The translations under genes were made by a program, and so were the position numbers. From Planococcus lenghuensis (GTDB lineage: Bacteria > Bacillota > Bacilli > Bacillales_A > Planococcaceae): a stretch of 64,000 nucleotides of DNA. Below the pieces are notes generated by a model, which was given only the letters and a program-made list of their open reading frames with translations, had not been told where the DNA came from and made no database searches. Of this stretch, positions 58,256 through 64,000 are shown piece by piece. Location of the stretch: positions 887,001 to 951,000 of the forward strand of contig NZ_CP019640.1 of the NCBI RefSeq assembly GCF_001999905.1. The letters run 5' to 3'. Numbering within the stretch: position 1 is the stretch's first letter; each line of letters opens with the position of its first letter.

Positions 58256-58329
58256 GCCTCTCACCTCATATGATTATTGGATTGTGTATCGAAAAACCGG
58301 GCCTGAGAAACAGGTCCGGTCTTCAGCAG

Positions 58330-58470
58330 TCAGTATTTTACCGTCGGTTTCGAGTCCACTCTTTCCGCTGAATGCATGTCCATGTTCTTCGCAATAAAGA
58401 ACATATTTGCACCAATTACGGTAAAGATGAAAATCGTAAAACCGATCACTGTAGTCAGAAATAAAAGCAT
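58330..58470 (-). CDS. 46-residue single-span membrane protein
   Basis: An ATG 10 bases after AAAGGAGC opens 46 codons on the minus strand. The product has one strong hydrophobic span (FLTTVIGFTIFIFTVIGANM) followed by a polar tail (NMDMHSAERVDSKPTVKY). I do not recognise the family. It is 74 bases upstream of the carbonic anhydrase gene in the same direction, so it may belong to that transcript. The strong ribosome site supports it; the size escapes usual gene callers. Confidence 0.68.
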   Translation of the reverse strand: MLLFLTTVIGFTIFIFTVIGANMFFIAKNMDMHSAERVDSKPTVKY

Positions 58471-58555
58471 CGGAGCCAGCTCCTTTCATAAGGAAGTTTG
58501 TTTACTGATAGTATACCTTATTTTACCCGAAAACTTAAGTGGTGAAAACAGAAAC

Positions 58556-59788
58556 TCAGAATGCCCAGTTGCCGCCGCGGAATACTGCTTCACGTGAACC
58601 ATCTTCAAGGATACCGTCGATGTCCATATCAGCAGAACCGATCATGAAATCCACATGGGTAATGCTCTGATTCAGGCCATGTTCTTTCAATTCATCCGGG
58701 GACATTGTCTTCCCGCCTTCAATACAGAACGCATAAGCTGAACCGATTGCAAAATGATTCGATGCATTCTCATCAAAGAGCGTGTTGAAAAACAGAATGC
58801 CAGTGTCGGAAATGGGGGATTGATGCGGCACAAGTGCCACTTCACCCAAATAATGTGAACCTTCATCCGTTTCAATAAGTTCTTTCAGTACTTCTTCGCC
58901 TGCTTTTGCTGCTGCGTCTGTGATGCGTCCATCTTTGAACGTCAATTTGAATTCCTCGATTACGTTTCCGCTGTAGCTGAGCGGCTTAGTGCTTGATACA
59001 TAACCATTAACACGAGTTTTTTCCGGTACGGAAAACACTTCTTCCGTCGGCATATTCGCCATGAAGGCATCGCCTTTTTCATTCACAGATCCGGCTCCGA
59101 CCCACACATGTCCCTTCGGAAGACCAACTGTTAAATCTGTGCCGGGAGCTTTGTAATGCAGTGCGGTGTATCTCTTGCCATTTAAGTACTCCACTTTCTC
59201 GTGCAATTTAGCGTCATGCTGCTTCCAGGCTTCCACCGGCGACTCGGCATCTGCACGGACAGCCTTGAAGATCGCTTCCCATAATGCATTTGCCTGTTCC
59301 TCCTCTGGAAGGTCCGGAAATACTTTCGCGGCCCAGTCCTCAGAAGCTGCCGCGATGACTGTCCAGCTGATTTTATCTGACTGAACATACTGCCGGTATT
59401 TATCCAGCGCTTGGCCGGCAGCTTTCTGATAAGTGGCAATCCGTTTGGAATCAATCCCTTTCAGCAGATCCGGGCTTTGAGACACAATGCTCATAAACGC
59501 TGCACCTTTGTCGGCAAGCTGTTCCCGCTGCTGTACGAGCCAATCCGGAAATTCCGAAAAGGAATCTTCCGATGCCAGCTCATAGCGGATCCGGGTAAGT
59601 TCATCATCTTTCCAATCCACATGCACAACTTCTGCACCTGCTTCATATGCTTTGCGTGTAATAAGGCGAACGAACGGTGCCGCCTCAAGTGATGCTGCTA
59701 TGTACAATGGCTGGCCAGGCTGAATGTTTACGCCGACTTTCACAGCCAATTCAGCATAGCGGTCCAATTTCTGTTTAAATGATGTCAA
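58556..59788 (-). CDS. M29 family aminopeptidase (copy 2)
   Basis: The 410-residue protein is the paralogue of the peptidase encoded at 46341: both start with a QKLDRYAELAVKVGVNIQPG-like segment and end AVFRGGNWAF or similar. The metal-site motifs are retained (NMPTEEVFSVP, YLGEVALVPHQSPI, NASNHFAIG, ITHVDFMIGSADMDIDG). It stands alone on the minus strand, with GGGGGAGATTC before the ATG. Function: broad N-terminal amino-acid removal from peptides. Confidence 0.93.
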   Translation of the reverse strand: MTSFKQKLDRYAELAVKVGVNIQPGQPLYIAASLEAAPFVRLITRKAYEAGAEVVHVDWKDDELTRIRYELASEDSFSEFPDWLVQQREQLADKGAAFMSIVSQSPDLLKGIDSKRIATYQKAAGQALDKYRQYVQSDKISWTVIAAASEDWAAKVFPDLPEEEQANALWEAIFKAVRADAESPVEAWKQHDAKLHEKVEYLNGKRYTALHYKAPGTDLTVGLPKGHVWVGAGSVNEKGDAFMANMPTEEVFSVPEKTRVNGYVSSTKPLSYSGNVIEEFKLTFKDGRITDAAAKAGEEVLKELIETDEGSHYLGEVALVPHQSPISDTGILFFNTLFDENASNHFAIGSAYAFCIEGGKTMSPDELKEHGLNQSITHVDFMIGSADMDIDGILEDGSREAVFRGGNWAF

Positions 59789-59890
59789 ATGAATCTCCCC
59801 CTTTTTCCTTTTAATAGTAGCAATATTTCACAAAGTCCTGCAACTGTGGAACCAAAATTCACCCTGATTGTCTATTGAATGATTAATGAA

Positions 59891-59919
59891 AAAAGTTTAA
59901 CATTAAAACAAAAGTTTAA
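59891..59919 (+). repeat. Direct repeat AAAAGTTTAA upstream of psuK
   Basis: Two exact copies of AAAAGTTTAA start at 59891 and 59910, 19 bases apart, the second ending 15 bases before the start codon. They may be an operator for the helix-turn-helix of the kinase itself. Confidence 0.45.
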
Positions 59920-59934
59920 GCGGAGGTGTACTGT

Positions 59935-61029
59935 GTGGGAAGGAAAGAAGATGAAGTATTGGAACTGATCCGGCGGAATCCCTATATGTCCCAACAGGAA
60001 ATGGCGGAACGGCTTAAGATATCCCGGCCTTCTCTGGCAAATATGATTTCTTCTTTAATTCGGGAAGGAAAAGTACTTGGCCGGGCGTACATGCTGCCGG
60101 AGAAAGGAACCGTTATCTGTATCGGCGGTGCAAACGTTGACCGGAAGTTTTTGCTGTCTGAACCGCTGCAGATGGGAACATCCAATCCGGTAAGCGCCAC
60201 AAAAAGTGCCGGCGGTGTAGCGCGGAATATAGCTGAAAATCTGGGCCGGCTCGGTCACGAAGTAAAGCTGCTGTCTGTAGTGGGACGCGATAACGACTGG
60301 CAGACGATTGAAGAAGGATCTGCTGCTTTTATGAGCCTGGAACTTACAGAAACGCTGCGTGAACTGCCAACCGGATCCTATACGGCTGTACTGGATACAG
60401 ACGGGGAAATGATGTTTGCGATGGCCGACATGGAGATCTGTGATTTACTGACACCTGAACACTTGAGCCGGTACGAAAGCGTATTGCTGTCGGCAGCACT
60501 CATCGTCATTGACTTGAACTGTCCGGCTGAGACGGTCAGTTTCGTTCAGCAGCTTGCAGAATCCCGGGAAATCCCGCTTGCGGTGATTGCGGTTTCCGCG
60601 CCGAAAATGGATAGACTCGGTGCAACGTTAAGAGGCATTACATGGTTCGTCTGCAATATGGATGAGGCAGAATCCTATATTGGCGAGCCGATTAAAACTG
60701 ACGAGCAGTGGCGGCATGCAGTATGGGAATTCGTAGACCTTGGCGCCCGCAATGTGGCAATCACTGCGGGCGAGCGGGGAGTGATGGCAGGAAACATTCA
60801 GAGCGTCCAGCATTTCCCTGCCTTGCCGATCGAGGAAATGACGGATGTGACCGGGGCGGGAGATGCCTTTTCATCCGCCTTGCTACATGGCTACCTCAAT
60901 ACCTTTGCTTTTCCCGATGTAGTAAAAGCCGGTCTCACGAATGCGATTAAGACGCTCGAATCCCCGCTTACAGTCCGGACAGAACTGACTGCTGCCGGAC
61001 TTAAAAATGAGATGGAGGAATTGCAATGA
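59935..61029 (+). CDS. psuK: PfkB-family kinase with N-terminal helix-turn-helix, probable pseudouridine kinase
   Basis: The 364-residue protein has an N-terminal winged helix (EDEVLELIRRNPYMSQQEMA, SRPSLANMISSLIREGKV) and a ribokinase-fold domain with IGGANVDRKFLL near residue 61, SAGGVARNIAENLGRLG and the catalytic DVTGAGDAFSS near residue 303. The remnant of psuG four bases overlapping downstream identifies it as pseudouridine kinase rather than another PfkB sugar kinase. The GTG start lies 7 bases from GGAGG; another GTG three codons earlier overlaps that site. Confidence 0.85.
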   Translation: MGRKEDEVLELIRRNPYMSQQEMAERLKISRPSLANMISSLIREGKVLGRAYMLPEKGTVICIGGANVDRKFLLSEPLQMGTSNPVSATKSAGGVARNIAENLGRLGHEVKLLSVVGRDNDWQTIEEGSAAFMSLELTETLRELPTGSYTAVLDTDGEMMFAMADMEICDLLTPEHLSRYESVLLSAALIVIDLNCPAETVSFVQQLAESREIPLAVIAVSAPKMDRLGATLRGITWFVCNMDEAESYIGEPIKTDEQWRHAVWEFVDLGARNVAITAGERGVMAGNIQSVQHFPALPIEEMTDVTGAGDAFSSALLHGYLNTFAFPDVVKAGLTNAIKTLESPLTVRTELTAAGLKNEMEELQ

Positions 61030-61509
61030 AAGAAGCATTATCCTGTTCACTGGAAGTATCCGGTGCAATGGCGAACGGTCAGGCAGTTGTCGCCTTGGAA
61101 TCAACAATCATTTCACATAGAATACCTTATCCGCAGAATGGATAGGCAGCTCGTGAACTTGAACAGATCGTTTGGGATGAAGGAGCGATTCCGGAAACAT
61201 CGCATTGATGGATGGCAAGACCAAAATCGGCTTATCCATCTAAAGTGGACGCTCGGTTTGAAGGCGGTGCTGTCATCGCAAATCCGGTCCCTGAAAAAAG
61301 ATGCACTGAGTAAAGAATACATCGATGCCGTCATTGCACAGGCACTTCAGGAAGCAGCGCAACAGATTAAAGGTAAAGGCATTACGCCGTTTCTGTTCGG
61401 GAAAATTAAAGATCTGACCGACGGGAAAAGTCTGGAGATAAATAGTGCATCGGTTAAACATAATGCGCACATCAGTGCACAGCTTGCCGTTTTATACGCT
61501 CAACAGTAG
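61026..61509 (+). pseudogene. psuG: Decayed pseudouridine-5'-phosphate glycosidase gene
   Basis: The frame starts with an ATGA overlap to psuK and reads like PsuG (VALESTIISH, PYPQN), but a TAG stops it at codon 40. The next pieces are in other frames: ARELEQIVWDEGAIPET, ALMDGKTKIGLSI, then GGAVIANPVPE and ALSKEYIDAVIAQALQE through to SASVKHNAHISAQLAVLYAQ. At least two frameshifts, including an extra A in an A6 run at about 61294, and an internal deletion of about 430 bases are needed. PsuG normally has about 305 residues; the middle with the catalytic part is gone. Confidence 0.88.
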
Positions 61510-61536
61510 GAAGTCCGATTTCGGGCTTCTTTTTTA
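61508..61536 (+). terminator. Intrinsic terminator after psuK-psuG
   Basis: GAAGTCCGA pairs with TCGGGCTTC around TT, followed by TTTTTT. Confidence 0.85.
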
Positions 61537-61642
61537 TTTGCCGGTTTACTAAGAAATTCAAGATAGCGGGAGACATGCATTTCACGAACGCAGGTTTCCA
61601 TAACCGGGGCGGAAGGGTACAGAACAGGAAGGAGTGGATGGC

Positions 61643-62950
61643 ATGAAAACGGAAGTCTTTATCAGCGGCGGAGGTATCGGTGGACTCACACTCGCACTGA
61701 AGTTGGCGAAACGGGGCATCGACGTCGTAGTGGCCGAAAAACTCCCAGGCGAAACCCCGGTCTATAAGGGAGAACTTTTACAGCCGAAGAGTATGCAAGT
61801 GTTTGAAGGACTCGGACTTGATAGTGAAATCCGTTCATTCGCAAATGAAATCCGCGTGCTGGATTTACTGGAACTGTCTTCTTCACTGCAAGTGAAGGAC
61901 CGGTCCTTCATGGACTACAGTGTCCTGCCCGGAAAGTTCAACCGGGCATTTATGATCCGACATGAACAACTGAAATCCATCATCCGGAATGCCGCTCTTC
62001 AATATCCGCATTTCCATTATTTTAGCGGTACAGCCTGTAAGGAATTGACAGAATCCAAAGCGGTCCTGCAGTTGGGGAAAGATAAAACAGAAGTGGAAGC
62101 CCGTTACTTTTTCGGTGCAGAAGGCAGAGCTTCAGTCACGCGGAAAGCGATGGGAATAAGCGTAAAAGCTGCAGAGTACAATCATCATTTTTTGACCGTC
62201 ACATTTCCCCGTCGGCCGGATTTCACCGATGGCCGAATCATTTCAACATACAATCGTTTTCTCGGGCTTTTTCCGCTTCCGGATAATGAAGTCAGAAGTG
62301 TATACCTGATTTCTCCCGGAGAATACAAGCAGCTGAAGGAAAAACCGGTAGAGTATTTTCATAAGATGTATACAGATTTGGCTCCGTCAGTTAATGGCTA
62401 TGTTCAACAAATTACCAGTTGGAAAAAAATCCAGCTCATGATTCCGATCCAGTACCATGCCTCCAGCTATGTTAAAGGAAACAAAGCCATCATTGGCGAT
62501 GCTGCCCACGCGGTTCATCCAATGGCTGGAGAAGGAATGAACATGGCTATCCAGGATGCGGATATATTGGGGGAATTGGCTGCTGATATGATCACTTCCG
62601 GGCATACAGATCCTGAAAATTTGCACTGGTACGAAAAGGTGCGCTACAGCCGGGCTGCTTATGTCCTTGGGTTAAGCCACTTATCAGCACTGGCATATTC
62701 ATTCCCGTACAAGCCCGTCAGCTATCTGAGGCGGCGGACTTTTGAGCGGATGGAAGAAGATCAGTTTTTGCATTATAAACAGATGCTGAATATTTCGGGC
62801 ATGGGCATATGGAAGGAAAATGCAAGAGACCGCCTGATTCAAAGCGGTGTCCTGCCAAGAAGAAAAAGGGGACCGACCCTCGATATGAAAGAACGAAATC
62901 TATTTGCGAAAGAAGATGATTACCCGTGGAAAGAAGAGGGACTTACATGA
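61643..62950 (+). CDS. FAD-dependent monooxygenase
   Basis: The 435-residue flavoprotein has the N-terminal dinucleotide motif FISGGGIGGLTLALKLAKRG (about residues 6-25) and the second FAD motif IIGDAAHAVHPMAGEGMN (about 285-302) of the PHBH/UbiH/geranylgeranyl-reductase class. RAFMIRHEQL matches the conserved R-x-x-x-R helix region. The ATG is 8 bases from AAGGAG; a GTG three codons earlier overlaps that site. The next gene overlaps by four bases, so the two enzymes probably act on one small molecule, such as a quinone or polyketide. Confidence 0.85.
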   Translation: MKTEVFISGGGIGGLTLALKLAKRGIDVVVAEKLPGETPVYKGELLQPKSMQVFEGLGLDSEIRSFANEIRVLDLLELSSSLQVKDRSFMDYSVLPGKFNRAFMIRHEQLKSIIRNAALQYPHFHYFSGTACKELTESKAVLQLGKDKTEVEARYFFGAEGRASVTRKAMGISVKAAEYNHHFLTVTFPRRPDFTDGRIISTYNRFLGLFPLPDNEVRSVYLISPGEYKQLKEKPVEYFHKMYTDLAPSVNGYVQQITSWKKIQLMIPIQYHASSYVKGNKAIIGDAAHAVHPMAGEGMNMAIQDADILGELAADMITSGHTDPENLHWYEKVRYSRAAYVLGLSHLSALAYSFPYKPVSYLRRRTFERMEEDQFLHYKQMLNISGMGIWKENARDRLIQSGVLPRRKRGPTLDMKERNLFAKEDDYPWKEEGLT

Positions 62951-63942
62951 TGGATATCATGAAAATGTTGCGGGCCAGAAAATACATGAAACGAAATGAG
63001 CCCTTTCTGGCCAGCTGGCATGCGTATATCGGTTATGAAATGGGTTTATTCACCGCATTCGAACGCCCTTTTACAGTCGAGGACGTGGCTGACGCCTATG
63101 GAATCGATGAAGTACTGCTGGAGCAGTGGGTGAAAGTCGGATTGTCTATCGGCCATTTAAAAGAAGCAGGGCGCAATCGTTACCGGCTTAAAAACAGATG
63201 GAAATTGCCGAAACCGAAAGGCCAGAATTCATCAGGTATAATTTTAAAAGAAATGATGGAATTACATATTCCGGCACTGCTGAGCTATCCTGATATCATG
63301 CGCGGAGGCGAACGGAATCATTTTGATGAACGCCGGCATGCAGACATGGTGGCTGAAACAAGCAGATTACTGGAAGTTGCAGCAATCGGAAAAGTTGCCA
63401 GACAGCTGCGGGATTTGAAGACCGGTACAGTGCTTGATCTTGGCTGTGGAGAAGGCGGCTATATCAAAATGCTGGCAAAGCGGTTTCCACAAATCCAGTT
63501 CATTGGGGTGGAAGTGAGTGATTCTGTCGCTGCAACAGCCCGGGAAGTAAACGCAGAACAGCCGAATGTTGAAATTGTCTGCAGTGACTTATGGGACTTT
63601 GAACCGGATGGTGATGCGGATGTGATTCTCATGAACAATGTCCTGCATTACATTCCGTTGGATCAGCGGGCAAAACTGTTTGGCCGTCTGTCTGACTGGC
63701 TGAATGATAACGGCGTCCTGGCAATCGTGACACCGATCGCCGGCCATGCGGACAGCCCGCCTTTCGCACATGCATTTAACAGCTTCTTCCTGTCATTTGA
63801 TAATCTATACCGCCTGCCGGCAGAAGATGAACTTAAACGATGGGGAGTGGAAGCGGGGTTCGACTTCTTGGGGTTCCAGACAGTCGTCAAAGAAGGCAGC
63901 TGGTATATCGCCCAATACCGCAAGGAATTCAAGTCTGCATAG
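62947..63942 (+). CDS. Class I SAM-dependent methyltransferase with N-terminal winged-helix domain
   Basis: The 331-residue protein has an N-terminal helical/winged part (about residues 1-110, FTVEDVADAYGIDEVLLEQW) like that of plant-type and polyketide O-methyltransferases and a Rossmann domain with motif I TVLDLGCGEGGYIKML (about 165-180), ADVILMNNVLHYI and LAIVTPIAG. It starts at ATGA within the monooxygenase stop. Substrate unknown. The pair ends at a strong terminator near the window edge. Confidence 0.83.
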   Translation: MMDIMKMLRARKYMKRNEPFLASWHAYIGYEMGLFTAFERPFTVEDVADAYGIDEVLLEQWVKVGLSIGHLKEAGRNRYRLKNRWKLPKPKGQNSSGIILKEMMELHIPALLSYPDIMRGGERNHFDERRHADMVAETSRLLEVAAIGKVARQLRDLKTGTVLDLGCGEGGYIKMLAKRFPQIQFIGVEVSDSVAATAREVNAEQPNVEIVCSDLWDFEPDGDADVILMNNVLHYIPLDQRAKLFGRLSDWLNDNGVLAIVTPIAGHADSPPFAHAFNSFFLSFDNLYRLPAEDELKRWGVEAGFDFLGFQTVVKEGSWYIAQYRKEFKSA

Positions 63943-63943
63943 G

Positions 63944-63979
63944 AAAAGGAGATCCGCATCGGCGGATCTCCTTTTATTT
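63944..63979 (+). terminator. Intrinsic terminator after the methyltransferase gene
   Basis: AAAAGGAGATCCGC pairs with GCGGATCTCCTTTT around a 4-base loop, followed by ATTTG. Confidence 0.9.
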
Positions 63980-64000
63980 GCGCAATGAACCAAGTTCAGC

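Noticed and set aside
61063-61509. 148-codon plus-strand frame after psuK
   Set aside because: It is a mixed reading of the decayed psuG: the first half is out of frame and only the last 70 codons read as PsuG.

Overview
The window looks like a chromosomal segment from a low-to-mid GC Firmicute, most likely of the family Planococcaceae (Planococcus, Planomicrobium, Bhargavaea or a relative). The gene order pur operon, yerA, yerC, pcrB, pcrA, ligA, camS, gatCAB, dgkB, rlmCD follows the Bacillus subtilis chromosome. Ribosome binding sites are strong AGGAGG types, TTG and GTG starts are common, and terminators are stem-loops with T runs. A D-aspartate-type ligase and racemase pair points to a Lys-type peptidoglycan with a D-amino-acid bridge, as reported in Planococcaceae. 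The genus is inferred, not proven.

Region 1 (1-7.6 kb) is the distal half of the purine operon: purL (5' end missing), purF, purM, purN, purH, purD, closed by a terminator. Region 2 (7.7-22.4 kb) is housekeeping: a GNAT acetyltransferase, a YerA-type adenine deaminase behind a perfect Rex/FNR-type palindrome, YerC, a 700-base gene-free stretch with decayed repeats, PcrB, the PcrA helicase, LigA, a CamS lipoprotein, GatCAB, a thioredoxin-like protein and DgkB. Region 3 (22.4-28.0 kb) holds a HAD phosphatase, a Nudix protein with an altered Nudix box, a cytochrome bd operon with two tiny membrane proteins (31 aa upstream of cydA, 36-aa CydS downstream of cydB), and RlmCD.

Region 4 (28.0-36.5 kb) is the most accessory part. 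It contains a self-complementary non-coding element, a secreted protein, a three-part regulator (STAND NTPase, GNAT-like, LuxR helix-turn-helix), a candidate three-way-junction RNA, a processed acidic surface protein translationally coupled to its own class D sortase, a YugO-like K+ channel, and a polysaccharide deacetylase with four LysM repeats. Region 5 (36.6-48.5 kb) has a KinB-like kinase, UvsE, an Fbp-like small protein, an amidase, the ligase/racemase pair, a TetR-MFS efflux pair with visible operators, a DEAD-box helicase, an M29 aminopeptidase and a GDSL hydrolase.

Region 6 (48.6-64 kb) has a small basic protein, an M20 peptidase, a TPP riboswitch controlling thiT, a methionine aminopeptidase, a possibly leaderless GntR regulator with a DMT transporter, TspO, PPK2, an M3 oligopeptidase, a RimJ-type acetyltransferase, beta-carbonic anhydrase, a 46-aa membrane protein, a second M29 peptidase, psuK with a decayed psuG pseudogene, and a FAD monooxygenase/methyltransferase pair. 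No rRNA, tRNA, CRISPR array, intact transposase or prophage was seen.
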